64,000 bases of DNA from Pseudomonadota bacterium (GCA_018241365.1 JAFEDX010000191.1:1-64000), one strand, 5' to 3'; positions 1 to 9,744 are shown, counted from the stretch's first letter. Notes: generated from the letters alone by a model not told the origin. Numbers and translations: made by a program.

Positions 1-2771
1 TGCAGCGGCAAGCCTTGCGCGAGGCCGAAACCGCGCTGGAAGGCAAGCTGGCTGCGCAGCGCCATCTCGAAGCCGAGATCGAGCAGGGTCGCGAGTCGCA
101 CCAGCAGCACGTCGAAGCCATGAACGCGGTGCAAGCCGAGGTCTATCAGGTCGGCGCCGAACTCGCGCGGGTCGAGCAGCAGATCAAGCACCACCGCGAG
201 ATGCTGGAACGCCTGCAGCACGACCGCGAGGAATCCGAGCGCAGCTGGGCCGAACTTGCCGACCACCTGCGCGCCGACACGGCCCAGCGCGACGAGCTGC
301 AGGCTGTTGTCGCCGCGGCCGAGCCGGAAACCGGACGCCTGCGCGACGCCGATGCACAGGCCGCGCTGGCGCTGAACGAAGCCGAAGCCGGGCACGTCGC
401 GTGGCAGCAACGCTGGGAGGCGCACAGCGGCCAGACCGCGTCCACCTCGCGCGAAGCCGAGGTCGAGCGTACCCACATCGATCATCTGGACCGGCAGGCG
501 CTGGATCTTTCGCGCCGCCGCGAAACACTGCGCAACGAGCGCGGCAAGCACGACCTCGAAGCCCTGGCGTCTGCTGCACAGGGTCTGGCCGGCGAGCACG
601 AGGCCTGCAAGGCGCAGGTCGAATCCCATACCGCGAACCTCGACAAGCACAAGGCCGAAGCCGAGCGCCTGCTGTCCGAAGAACGCCAAGCGCAGACCGC
701 GCTGGCCGAAGCGAATACCCAGAAGCAGACCCTGCGTGGCCGGATCGCTTCGCTGGAAGCCCTGCAGCGCGCCGCGCTCGGACGTGACCGCGATGCCGCG
801 CGCGACTGGTTGCAGAAAACCGGTCTGTCGGGTGGCGAACGCCTCGGCGCGCGCCTGAAGGTCAACGAGGGTTGGGAACGCGCGGTGGAAACCGTGCTGG
901 CCGGGATGCTGGAAGCCGTGCTGGTGGACGACCCGGCCACGCTGGCGGAGGAACTGGCCCGGATCGACAGGGCGGACCTGACGCTGGTCGGCGCAAATGC
1001 TGTCACGGATTTCGACGTGGCCGGCACGCTGGCGGCCGAGGTCGAAGGCCCGGCTGCCGCGCGTGCACTGTTGGCGCAGGTGCGTACCGCGGCATCGCTG
1101 GATGCAGCGCGCGGAATTGCTGCGACGCTGGCGCCCGCGCACACGGTGATCACCCGTGATGGCGTGTGGCTGGGTCCGGGATTTGCCCGCGTGCGTCGCG
1201 CCGAAGGCGGGCAGGTCGGTGTGCTGATGCGCGAACGCGAGTTGCACCAGGCGACCACCGAGCTTGCGGCGGTCGAACAGCGCATCGTGGAATTGCAGGA
1301 GCACCAGGCCAACGCCCGCGACCAGCGGCGCGCGGCCGAGCAGGCGCGCGACGACGCGCAGCGCGATTCCTACAACGCGCACCGGCGACTTGCCGAACTG
1401 GCCGGCGAGATGCAGAGCCGGCAAGGCCGCATCGACAGCGCCAAGGCGCGCCTCGCCACGATCGATGCCGAACAGGCGCAGATCGAGCAGTCGCTGGCGG
1501 AGAACGAACGCCTGTTGCAGGCCGCACGCGGACGCATGCAGACCGCGGTCGCCAACATGGGCGAGCACGAGCAGGCGCGCGTCGCCCTGGAAGCCGAACG
1601 GCGGGAGCTGCTGCAGCGACGCGAGGCCGCACGCCAGGATGCGCAGGAAGCCTCCGATGCCGCGCATCGGCACGCGATCGCGCTGGAATCCCGGCGCGTC
1701 ACCCTGGCCGCGCTGGAGCAATCGCTGGCGCGCATGCAGTCGCAGCGCGAGCAGCTGGAAAAACACCGCGCCGATTTGGATGCGCGCCTTGCCGCGGGCG
1801 GCGATCCGGTCGCCACGCTGGAGCAGGAACGCCAGACCTGCCTCGACCAGCGCCTGACGGTGGATCGCAAGCTCGTCGATGCGCGCCGCGTGGTCGAGGA
1901 GGCGGCGAACGAGTTGCGTGAACGCGAGCAGGCGCGACACGCCGCCGAGCAGGCCATGGCGGGTGAGCGCGACGCGCTGGAAAAGCTGCGTCTCGACGAA
2001 CAAGGCCAGCGCCTGCGCGCCGAGCAGCTTGCCGAGGCGATTCGCGAAGCCGGCCTTGAAATCGAGCCGCTGCTGGCCGACCTTTCCGACCAAGTGCAGC
2101 CTGGCGCATGGCAGGAAAAGATCGCCGACCTCGATACGCGCATCGCCAGGCTCGAACCGGTCAATCTCGCCGCGATTTCCGAGCACGCCGAGGCCGCCAA
2201 GCGCAAGGATTATCTCGACGCGCAGACGACCGACCTCACCACCGCGCTGGAAACGCTGGAAAACGCGATCCGCAAGATTGACCGAGAAACCCGCGAGCGC
2301 TTCAAGGAAACCTTCGACCGCGTCAACGCGGGCTTCCAGGACCTGTTCCCGAAACTGTTCGGCGGCGGCCACGCCTATCTGGAGCTGACCGGCGAGGACC
2401 TGCTGGATGCCGGTGTCACCATGATGGCGCGCCCTCCGGGCAAGCGGAACAGCCACATCTCGTTGCTGTCCGGTGGCGAGAAGGCAATGACCGCCGTGGC
2501 ACTGGTGATGGCGATCTTCAACTTGAATCCGGCGCCGTTCTGCCTGCTGGACGAGGTGGACGCGCCGCTGGATGAAGGCAACGTCGGGCGCTTCGGCCAG
2601 CTGGTGCGCGACATGTCCGAGAGGGTGCAGTTCATGGTGGTCACCCACAACAAGTCGACCATGGAGATGGCCTACCAGTTGTGCGGCGTGACCATGCGCG
2701 AGCCTGGTGTGTCGCGATTGGTGCAGGTGGACCTGGCCGAGGCGACCAAGATGGCTGGCGTCGCGGCGTAG
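1..2771 (+). CDS. smc: Chromosome segregation protein SMC (C-terminal part, 5' end outside window)
   Basis: About 922 residues are visible, reading in from the window edge. Long Gln/Glu/Arg/Ala-rich heptad stretches form two coiled coils around a globular hinge at roughly residues 255-400 of the visible part. The C-terminal ATPase half carries the ABC signature LLSGGEKAM near residue 817 and a Walker B segment CLLDEVDAPLD near 843, followed by the D-loop and a conserved VVTHNK. These identify an SMC-family ATPase that, as a dimer with ScpA/ScpB, organises and segregates the nucleoid. Family proteins are about 1,170 residues, so roughly 245 N-terminal residues with the Walker A motif lie upstream of base 1. 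Stop TAG at 2769-2771. zipA follows in the same direction, an arrangement known from related Gammaproteobacteria. The frame is intact across the whole visible length. Confidence 0.97.
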   Translation, partial: QRQALREAETALEGKLAAQRHLEAEIEQGRESHQQHVEAMNAVQAEVYQVGAELARVEQQIKHHREMLERLQHDREESERSWAELADHLRADTAQRDELQAVVAAAEPETGRLRDADAQAALALNEAEAGHVAWQQRWEAHSGQTASTSREAEVERTHIDHLDRQALDLSRRRETLRNERGKHDLEALASAAQGLAGEHEACKAQVESHTANLDKHKAEAERLLSEERQAQTALAEANTQKQTLRGRIASLEALQRAALGRDRDAARDWLQKTGLSGGERLGARLKVNEGWERAVETVLAGMLEAVLVDDPATLAEELARIDRADLTLVGANAVTDFDVAGTLAAEVEGPAAARALLAQVRTAASLDAARGIAATLAPAHTVITRDGVWLGPGFARVRRAEGGQVGVLMRERELHQATTELAAVEQRIVELQEHQANARDQRRAAEQARDDAQRDSYNAHRRLAELAGEMQSRQGRIDSAKARLATIDAEQAQIEQSLAENERLLQAARGRMQTAVANMGEHEQARVALEAERRELLQRREAARQDAQEASDAAHRHAIALESRRVTLAALEQSLARMQSQREQLEKHRADLDARLAAGGDPVATLEQERQTCLDQRLTVDRKLVDARRVVEEAANELREREQARHAAEQAMAGERDALEKLRLDEQGQRLRAEQLAEAIREAGLEIEPLLADLSDQVQPGAWQEKIADLDTRIARLEPVNLAAISEHAEAAKRKDYLDAQTTDLTTALETLENAIRKIDRETRERFKETFDRVNAGFQDLFPKLFGGGHAYLELTGEDLLDAGVTMMARPPGKRNSHISLLSGGEKAMTAVALVMAIFNLNPAPFCLLDEVDAPLDEGNVGRFGQLVRDMSERVQFMVVTHNKSTMEMAYQLCGVTMREPGVSRLVQVDLAEATKMAGVAA

Positions 2772-2823
2772 TGGCGCACATGGCCGGGTGTCGCGGCTGC
2801 GCGCGGTTTGCTACAGTGCGCGC

Positions 2824-3606
2824 GTGAGCCCCGACGCCATTACGCCCAACGTCCTGCGCATCATCATCGCCGCGATCGGTGTGGTGATCCTGTTGGCGAT
2901 CTACCTGTTCGGACGTCCGCGCAAGCCCGGCCAAGGGCGGCGCACGTTGTTGCCAAAGGTGAGCGGCGAACGCGTCGAGCCGGTGATGGGTGAGACCGGT
3001 GATGTGGGCGAAGCCGCGGCTGAAGACGAGGCTGTCCCGCAACAGGGCGAGCTGGATGTTGCCCTGCAACGCGAACTCGACCGCCTCGGCGCGACCGTTG
3101 CGGCCGATCGCAAGGCAGGTGCACCGCCGGCGGGCGAGCGTCCACATGAGTTCCCGGTGGATCGGATCGTCAGCCTGTTCGTGGTCGCTGCAAACGGTGA
3201 CGTCTTCCATGGCAGCGACATCGTGGTGGCTGCGGAGAAAGCGGGGTTGCGGTACGGCGCGATGCACATCTTCCATCGCCTCGTCGAAGGCCGGCCCGAC
3301 GCCGGCCCGGTGTTCAGCATGGCCAACATGATGAAACCCGGCTACTTCGACATGGGTCGGGTGGGTGAACTGACCACGCCCGGCGTGACCTTTTTCATCA
3401 CCTTGCCGGGGCCGTTGCCTGCGCTCGATGCATGGGAAGCCATGCTGCCGACGGCGCAGCGCATCGCCGAACTGCTGGGCGGGGAACTGCTGGACGAGGA
3501 CCGCAACGCGCTCGGTCGCCAGCGCGTCGCAGGCCTGCGCGAGGAGCTGCGCGCGTGGGACCGCCAGCACGAAGGCCACGAGATCGGCGCGCCGCCGCGG
3601 CGCTGA
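2824..3606 (+). CDS. zipA: Cell division protein ZipA
   Basis: 260 residues. Residues 9-29 form one N-terminal transmembrane segment (VLRIIIAAIGVVILLAIYLF), then a basic GRPRKPGQGRR patch, a low-complexity acidic linker, and a C-terminal FtsZ-binding ZipA domain from about residue 120 (EFPVDRIVSLFVVAANGDVF onward). ZipA anchors the FtsZ ring to the inner membrane. I chose the GTG at 2824 because it places the membrane segment at the N terminus. The longer in-frame extension would prepend a Trp/Arg-rich stretch that overlaps smc in another frame and looks non-coding. It lies 52 bp downstream of smc, probably in one transcription unit. In many relatives ligA follows zipA; here a PaiB-like gene does. 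Confidence 0.93.
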   Translation: MSPDAITPNVLRIIIAAIGVVILLAIYLFGRPRKPGQGRRTLLPKVSGERVEPVMGETGDVGEAAAEDEAVPQQGELDVALQRELDRLGATVAADRKAGAPPAGERPHEFPVDRIVSLFVVAANGDVFHGSDIVVAAEKAGLRYGAMHIFHRLVEGRPDAGPVFSMANMMKPGYFDMGRVGELTTPGVTFFITLPGPLPALDAWEAMLPTAQRIAELLGGELLDEDRNALGRQRVAGLREELRAWDRQHEGHEIGAPPRR

Positions 3607-3637
3607 CGCTCAGCATTTCCAGCCACGAGGTCATTCC

Positions 3638-4291
3638 ATGGCATATCCAAGCCCGGCGTTCCGGGAAGATCGCCCCGAGGTTTTGCACGCGGCAATCCGT
3701 GAACTGTATTTCGGACTGCTGGTCACGCAGCCCGCCGGCGGTTTCGCAACCTCGTACCTGCCGTGGGAGCTCGACCCGACACGCGGCCAGCACGGCACGC
3801 TGGTCGGCCATCTCGCGCGTTACAACCCGCAGTGGAAGGTTCCGGATGCCGGTGCGCCAGCACTGGTGGTGTTCCAGGGGCCGCACGCCTACGTGTCGCC
3901 TTCGTGGTACCCGGGCAAGCGCGACGACCCGCGCCAGGTGCCGACCTGGGATTACCTTGCGGTCGAGGTGCGCGGCACGCTCAAGCCGTTCCATGACGAT
4001 GCCAAGCTGTATGCGCTGTTGACGCAGCTGACCGAACGCAACGAGTCCGGCCGCGAACATCGCTGGCATGTGACCGACGCGCCCGATGATTACGTGCGCG
4101 CGGAAATGCGCCACATCGTGGGCATCGAACTTGAAATCGAGAGTCTGGTCGGGCGTTACAAGCTCAGCCAGAACCGCGACGCCGCCGACCAGGAAGGTGC
4201 GCGTGCCGGCCTGGCCGCGGCGCCGACCGAACGCGAACACGACCTCGCACGTGCGATTGCCGTGACCCAGCGCGAGCGGCGTGACCGCTGA
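3638..4291 (+). CDS. FMN-binding negative transcriptional regulator, PaiB family
   Basis: 217 residues. The sequence opens MAYPSPAFREDRPEVLHAAI and contains the family hallmarks GGFATSYLPWEL, GTLVGHLARYNPQWK, VVFQGPHAYVSPSWY and VPTWDYLAVEVRG, all typical of the split-barrel FMN-binding PaiB family (usual length 205-220). Members were named for repression of sporulation and protease genes in Bacillus. In proteobacteria the molecular role is poorly defined and may be a flavin-dependent small-molecule enzyme, so the 'regulator' label is inherited from the family. It starts 31 bp after zipA and may be co-transcribed. It converges with the acyl-CoA-binding protein gene, only 2 bp between stops. 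Confidence 0.9.
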   Translation: MAYPSPAFREDRPEVLHAAIRELYFGLLVTQPAGGFATSYLPWELDPTRGQHGTLVGHLARYNPQWKVPDAGAPALVVFQGPHAYVSPSWYPGKRDDPRQVPTWDYLAVEVRGTLKPFHDDAKLYALLTQLTERNESGREHRWHVTDAPDDYVRAEMRHIVGIELEIESLVGRYKLSQNRDAADQEGARAGLAAAPTEREHDLARAIAVTQRERRDR

Positions 4292-4293
4292 GC

Positions 4294-4554
4294 TCAGGCG
4301 CCGAGCTGACGTACCATCTCGACGTATTTTTGCCGGGCCTCGTCGGCGCGCATGCCACGCAGGCGTGACCACGCCTCGTATTTCGCGGTGTTGACGAAGT
4401 CGAAGAATCCCGGCTTCGGGCCGCAGGCATCGCCGTCGGTCGCCTGTTTGTAGAGTGCGTACAACTTCAGGAGGGTGTCGTTGTCCGGGCGCTCGGACAG
4501 GCGCTTGACGTCTTCGGCAGCCTGCAGGAAATCACTGGCGAGATCAGCGGTCAT
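4294..4554 (-). CDS. Acyl-CoA-binding protein (ACBP family)
   Basis: 86 residues, the usual size of a single four-helix ACBP domain. The diagnostic central motif is present: LLKLYALYKQATDGDACGPK, then PGFFDFVNTAKYEAW, with the Tyr and Lys residues that contact the CoA moiety in characterised ACBPs. It binds long-chain acyl-CoA in the cytosol and buffers or delivers it to lipid enzymes. Its start is 2 bp from the end of the phasin gene, so the two form a minus-strand operon. Pairing with a phasin suggests a role around polyhydroxyalkanoate or other fatty-acyl metabolism; that link is inference from position only. Confidence 0.93.
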   Translation of the reverse strand: MTADLASDFLQAAEDVKRLSERPDNDTLLKLYALYKQATDGDACGPKPGFFDFVNTAKYEAWSRLRGMRADEARQKYVEMVRQLGA

Positions 4555-4556
4555 GT

Positions 4557-5027
4557 TCAGGCTTTGGGCTTGGTGCGCTTGCTAGCCGTGCGTGGCTTGC
4601 CGGCCGGTGCGTGGGATGCGCGAAGTTCGCGCGCCAGCGCATCGATGCGCTCGGACAAGTCCCGGATGTCCGACTGGCTGGGCATGTGCATGCGTTGCAT
4701 GGTGCGCGCAATGCGCTCATCGAAGGCCTGTTCCAGCTTGCCCATGGCCGCGGTGGTGCGCTTGCGCGCGGCCTCGACCCATGGCTCGGTCTGGGCGCGC
4801 GCCTGCTGCACCTGCTCCTGCGCAAAGGCGTGGGTCTTTTCCTGGATGCGCACGCCTTCCTCGACCAGCGCATCGAAGAATTTGCCGCCTTCCTGCTGGG
4901 TGCGCGACAGTGCGCCCAAACCAGCCAGCCAGATCTGTTGCGCCGAATCGGCCAGGCCGCGGCTGAAGCGTTGTCCGGAGGCGGCGGCGTCTTGCGCGGC
5001 CTTGAGGGGATCGGGTTTGTCATTCAT
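4557..5027 (-). CDS. Phasin-like polyhydroxyalkanoate granule-associated protein
   Basis: 156 residues. The N-terminal half (SAQQIWLAGLGALSRTQQEG, then FFDALVEEGVRIQEKTHAFA) is the phasin/PhaI-PhaF signature. It is followed by a helical Gln/Glu/Arg-rich section and a C-terminal Lys/Arg/Pro/Ala-rich tail (AGKPRTASKRTKPKA), which resembles the DNA-binding tail of PhaF-type phasins in shortened form. Phasins coat PHA granules and help partition them. I chose the ATG at 5027, since residues upstream of it in frame look random and lack family similarity. No PHA synthase gene is in the window, so granule association is a family-based prediction. Directly followed by the ACBP gene. Confidence 0.85.
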   Translation of the reverse strand: MNDKPDPLKAAQDAAASGQRFSRGLADSAQQIWLAGLGALSRTQQEGGKFFDALVEEGVRIQEKTHAFAQEQVQQARAQTEPWVEAARKRTTAAMGKLEQAFDERIARTMQRMHMPSQSDIRDLSERIDALARELRASHAPAGKPRTASKRTKPKA

Positions 5028-5071
5028 GCCTGCGGCTCCGGTCGGCGGGATGTTCAATGTACGCTTTTTTC

Positions 5072-5180
5072 GTGCGATCGTCCCTGATCGCTGCTGCATC
5101 CATCGGCGCGATGAATCGGGAAATGGTGAGTTCCCGAACACCAGAACGGCCTTCCGTGGCCTGAATTTTCACGACAGCCG
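5072..5180 (-). repeat. Dispersed ~110-bp intergenic repeat, copy A
   Basis: Read on the minus strand it begins CGGCTGTCGTGAAAATTCAG, then a GGCC-N6-GGCC hairpin, then CGTTCTGGTG, a variable middle, and ends with the palindrome GCGATCAGGGACGATCGCAC. The same beginning and end occur in the same order at 17323-17422, 25363-25469 and 25470-25578. This copy starts 3 bp after the aat stop codon and fills most of the gap before the phasin gene. Confidence 0.8.
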
Positions 5181-5182
5181 TT

Positions 5183-5887
5183 TCAAAAGGGAGTACGCGT
5201 TCGCGGCCAATCGCGCGGCGCGGGTTGCGCCGCAAGGCGCGCGAGATCCGAAAGGAATTGTCGACGCGGGAGCGTGCGTGCGCCCATGCGCAACAGATGA
5301 GGGTTGGGAACCTGGGCGTCGATCCACGGGAAACCGCGCGCACGCAACGTTTGTGCCAGGGCTACCAGCGCGACCTTGGATGCGTTGGTGCGGTGCGAGA
5401 ACATCGATTCGGCGCTGAACATGCGTCCCACGACGATGCCGTAGATGCCTCCGACCAGCGCGTCGCCATCCCATATTTCGAGCGAATGTGCATGGCCCAG
5501 CAGGTGCAGATGGGTGTAGGCCGTCAGCATGTCGCGGGTGATCCAAGTGCCGGGATCGCCCTTGCGCGGGCCGGCGCAGGCGTGCATCACTTCGTCGAAG
5601 GCGCGATCCATGCTCCATTGCCAAGCGCACTTGCGCAGGAACTTCGCGAAGCTGTGCGACACGTGCACGCCATCGGTGGCGAACACGCAGCGCGGATCGG
5701 GCGACCACCACAACAGCGGGTCACCCTCGGAATACCACGGGAAGATGCCGCGCGAGTAGGCCGCGAGCAGCCGTTGCGGCGACAGGTCGCCGCCGAACGC
5801 CAGCAAGCCGTTCGGGTCGGCGAGCGCGGTACCGGGATCCGGGAACGCGGTGGGCGTGGACGCGCCGAGTGGCTGGATCCGGTTCAT
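5183..5887 (-). CDS. aat: Leucyl/phenylalanyl-tRNA--protein transferase
   Basis: 234 residues, normal for Aat. Recognisable blocks are GLLAFGGDLSPQRLLAAYSR, GIFPWYSEGDPLLWWSPDPR, GTWITRDMLTAYTHLHLLGH, GGIYGIVVGRMFSAESMFSH and the late GFPWIDAQVPNPHLLRMGAR. The enzyme transfers Leu or Phe from aminoacyl-tRNA to proteins with N-terminal Arg or Lys, marking them for ClpAP through the N-end rule. The ATG at 5887 overlaps the stop of the upstream GNAT gene as ATGA, so the two are translationally coupled. Copy A of the 110-bp repeat begins 3 bp beyond its stop. Confidence 0.95.
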   Translation of the reverse strand: MNRIQPLGASTPTAFPDPGTALADPNGLLAFGGDLSPQRLLAAYSRGIFPWYSEGDPLLWWSPDPRCVFATDGVHVSHSFAKFLRKCAWQWSMDRAFDEVMHACAGPRKGDPGTWITRDMLTAYTHLHLLGHAHSLEIWDGDALVGGIYGIVVGRMFSAESMFSHRTNASKVALVALAQTLRARGFPWIDAQVPNPHLLRMGARTLPRRQFLSDLARLAAQPAPRDWPRTRTPF

Positions 5888-7032
5888 GCCGTTCCGCTTC
5901 GTTCCGCGAACGGTGAATGTGCGAACAGTTCGCGGCCGCGTGTCTCCAGCAACACGGCTTCGCGCTCGAGCGCCGCGCGGATCGCGGCGCGGAATCCCGC
6001 ATCGGCTATGTAGTGCCGCGAATGTGTGCGCGTGGGCATGAATCCGCGTGCGAGCTTGTGCAGGCCCTGTGCGCCGGGTTCGAAGCGTTGCAGCCCATGG
6101 CGCAAACAGTGGTCGATGCCCTGGTAATAACAGAGTTCGAAGTGCAGCCCGGGTACTTGTTCGAACGCGCCCCAGTAGCGGCCGTACAACGTGGTGCTGC
6201 TGGACAGGAACAGGGCGCCGGCGATGATTTCGCGCTCTTGCCGCGCGAAGGCTACGTGCGAGTGCGCGGGAAACGCGGCGCCGAGATGGCGGAAAAAATC
6301 GAGGGTCAGCGTCGGGGTATTGCCCTTCTCGTCGAACGTATGGGTGTAGAGATGGTGGAATGTGCGCCACTCCGGGTCGCCCAGTGATCCGCCGTTGCGG
6401 AATTCGCATTCGATGCCGGCGCCGGCAACCTGCTGGCGTTCGCGCCGGATCGCGCTGCGGCGCTTGTGGGTGAGGGCGTCGAGGTAGTCCTGGAAGTCGC
6501 GCCATTCACCCGGATTGTTCCACTGGAACTGCCAGTCCGAACGCTCGAGCCAGACGCTGTCGAAAGCGTGGGTTTCTTCCTCGCGCAGGAAGTCGACGTG
6601 CAGAGACGACAATCCCGTGCGATCGGTCAACTCGCGCAAGGCCATCGCGAGATGACGGCGGTGATCCGGTGCGTCCGGCCCGGCGCCGACCAGCAGGCGC
6701 GGCCCGGTCACCGGCGAGTACGGGACCGCGCACAGGAATTTCGGGTAGTAATTGCCGCCGGCGCGCTCCCATGCGTCCGCCCAGGCCCAATCGAATACGT
6801 ATTCACCGTGCGAGTTGGTCTTGACGTACAAGGGTACTGCGCCGATCATCCTCGCGCCGTCGCGCAGCGTCAGGTGCCGAGCGCGCCAGCCGAACGCGGC
6901 GCGGATGCATCCGGTAGCCTCCAGTCCGGCGAGAAAGGCGTGACTGACGAAGGGATTGTCGCTGGCGGCCAGCGCGTCCCAGTCGTCCTGCGCAATCTCT
7001 GCGATCGTTTCGTGGGTGTGCAGCGACAGCAT
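5884..7032 (-). CDS. GNAT-fold peptide/peptidoglycan-recognition family protein (COG3146/DUF482-like)
   Basis: 382 residues. The blocks DDWDALAASDNPFVSHAFLA near the N terminus, FDWAWADAWERAGGNYYPKF, LSSLHVDFLREEE, FQWNNPGEWRDFQDYLDALT-HKRR, and GALFLSSSTTLYGRYWGAFE match a conserved family of double-GNAT-fold proteins, annotated variously as N-acetyltransferase or peptidoglycan biosynthesis/recognition protein. They resemble FemX-like aminoacyl-tRNA-dependent transferases. The gene sits immediately upstream of aat with an ATGA overlap, and both families may use aminoacyl-tRNA. That suggests, but does not prove, a tRNA-linked transferase function. I took the ATG at 7032, since the longer in-frame extension is low-complexity. 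Confidence 0.8.
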   Translation of the reverse strand: MLSLHTHETIAEIAQDDWDALAASDNPFVSHAFLAGLEATGCIRAAFGWRARHLTLRDGARMIGAVPLYVKTNSHGEYVFDWAWADAWERAGGNYYPKFLCAVPYSPVTGPRLLVGAGPDAPDHRRHLAMALRELTDRTGLSSLHVDFLREEETHAFDSVWLERSDWQFQWNNPGEWRDFQDYLDALTHKRRSAIRRERQQVAGAGIECEFRNGGSLGDPEWRTFHHLYTHTFDEKGNTPTLTLDFFRHLGAAFPAHSHVAFARQEREIIAGALFLSSSTTLYGRYWGAFEQVPGLHFELCYYQGIDHCLRHGLQRFEPGAQGLHKLARGFMPTRTHSRHYIADAGFRAAIRAALEREAVLLETRGRELFAHSPFAERSGTA

Positions 7033-7203
7033 GGTGGCATTGTAGGCCGCGTTCCGTGGGCCCGGCATCCGACACGGGTTCTGCCCGGGCTGCGGGATGT
7101 CCGCGCCGATCCAGCCTGTGGCCCGGCGGTTCCGGTGCATGTCGAAGGCTGCTCCTTGCGCGTACAATTGCCTTCCCGTGCAGCCTGCAGCACCCGAACC
7201 GGT

Positions 7204-8547
7204 ATGAGCATGCAAGCTCCACCGATCCAGTACGCCCGCACTCCGCATGGCGACATTGCGTACCGGACGCTTGGTGAAGGTCCGCATGAGCTCCTGCTCG
7301 TCAATCCGATGAGCCGCGGCATCGAGAACCTGTGGGACTATCCCGCCAATGCGGCACTGCTGGAAAGGTTGGCACGGTTTTGCCGCCTGACCGTGTTCGA
7401 CCGTCGCGGTTGCGGCATTTCCGATCCGCTGCCGGCCAACCTGTCGCCGACCTGGGAGGACTGGCTGGAAGACATGCTGGCGATATGCGACGCGGCCGGA
7501 ATCGGCAGCGCTGCGCTGCTGGCCGAGCGCGATGCCGCTTCGGCCTCGATGCTGTTTGCCAGCAGTTATCCGGATCGGGTGCGTGCGTTGCTGCTCTGCA
7601 ACACCAGTGCCTGTTTCCGGGTGGCGCCCGGCTATCCCTGCGGCGAGAAACACGAACGCGCTGAACGCCTGTCGCAGCAGTGGGAAGACACGTGGGGAAG
7701 CGCGGACATGGTGCGCGCGACCCGTCCGACGCTGGCGAATGACCCGGCCTACGTGGACTGGGTGACCAGGATGCAGCGCGTCGCGTATTCGCCGCGTCGG
7801 GCCGCGGCCGAATTCCGCTACATCATCAATTTCGACGCACGCTCGGTGCTGTCATCGATCCGCGCGCCCACCCTGATCCTGCACCGGCGTGAATTCGCGG
7901 TGATCCCGCAGGCGCACGCCTACTATCTTGCCGAGCACATCGAAGGCGCGCGCCTGGAATTCCTGCCGGGCAGCGACCTCGACGTGCTGCTGCCGGGCGA
8001 TGACGCGGTGCTGGCGCTCATCGAATCCTTCCTTGCCAAGGCCGGCCCGGTTGCCGGCAGCGAGCGCGCATTGACGACCGTGTTGTGCCTGCGGGTTGCC
8101 AACGCGCGCCAGGTCGCGGCGAACCTGGGCGATGCGCGTTGGCGTGAAGTCCGGGGCAAGATGCAGATGACCGTATGCGCTGAATTGTCGCGCTTCCATG
8201 GGCGGGCAGCCGAGGTGGACGGCAACGGCTGCCTGGTGAGCTTCGACGGTCCGGTGCGTGCATTGCGTTTTGCGGCGTCGATCCAGCAGACCCTGCGTGA
8301 CCAGCTGCGGCTGGAAGTCCGGGTGGGCGTGCATGTCGGCGAATGCGAGCGCCGCGGCGATGCCCTGGCCGGCGAAGCGGTGGAGATTGGTACTGCGGTC
8401 ACGCAGGCCGCGCAGTCCGGCGAGGTGCTGGTCACCGGCGCGGTCAACAAGCTCGTCGCCGGCGCGGGCGTGGAGTTGCGCAGCGTCGGTGCGCAGCAGC
8501 TTGGCGGGATAGCCGGTGCGTGGGAACTGTACGCGCTGGAGGGCTGA
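7204..8547 (+). CDS. Alpha/beta-hydrolase--nucleotidyl cyclase fusion with both active sites degenerate
   Basis: 447 residues in two modules. Residues about 1-280 have an alpha/beta-hydrolase fold: RFCRLTVFDRRGCGISDP, the helix MLFASSYPDRVRALLLCN, and RAPTLILHRREF late. At the nucleophile elbow, where G-x-S-x-G is expected, it reads A-E-R-D-A (residues 107-111), with Arg109 at the serine position. Residues about 290-440 form a class III adenylate/guanylate cyclase homology domain (RVGVHVGECERRGDALAGEA, then QAAQSGEVLVTGAV). Its first metal Asp is Arg297 and the GDG loop is G340-N341-G342. Hydrolase-cyclase fusions are known, for example Rv1900c of Mycobacterium, but this copy lacks key residues in both modules. 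It may be a sensor or scaffold pseudoenzyme. It is divergent from the GNAT gene and has no clear ribosome-binding site. Confidence 0.85.
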   Translation: MSMQAPPIQYARTPHGDIAYRTLGEGPHELLLVNPMSRGIENLWDYPANAALLERLARFCRLTVFDRRGCGISDPLPANLSPTWEDWLEDMLAICDAAGIGSAALLAERDAASASMLFASSYPDRVRALLLCNTSACFRVAPGYPCGEKHERAERLSQQWEDTWGSADMVRATRPTLANDPAYVDWVTRMQRVAYSPRRAAAEFRYIINFDARSVLSSIRAPTLILHRREFAVIPQAHAYYLAEHIEGARLEFLPGSDLDVLLPGDDAVLALIESFLAKAGPVAGSERALTTVLCLRVANARQVAANLGDARWREVRGKMQMTVCAELSRFHGRAAEVDGNGCLVSFDGPVRALRFAASIQQTLRDQLRLEVRVGVHVGECERRGDALAGEAVEIGTAVTQAAQSGEVLVTGAVNKLVAGAGVELRSVGAQQLGGIAGAWELYALEG

Positions 8548-8560
8548 CGCGCCCCGCGTG

Positions 8561-9532
<972 letters not shown>

Positions 9533-9744
9533 TCAGGTTGTTTCCAAGGTCCGCAGGAACTTCCCCCTCGTCCGCCGCTGCGTATCGTTCGATGCGGCGC
9601 TTCCCTACGGCTGTTGTGTCCGTGGCCACGGTGCGTCGCGCGCCGGTTCCGGACTCCGTGTCGTGACGAGTCGTGCAGGATGGGGAGTTTGCCGCGGGTT
9701 TTCAAGCGCGCGACGGTTCCGATTTTCGCACGAGGATGACTTCC

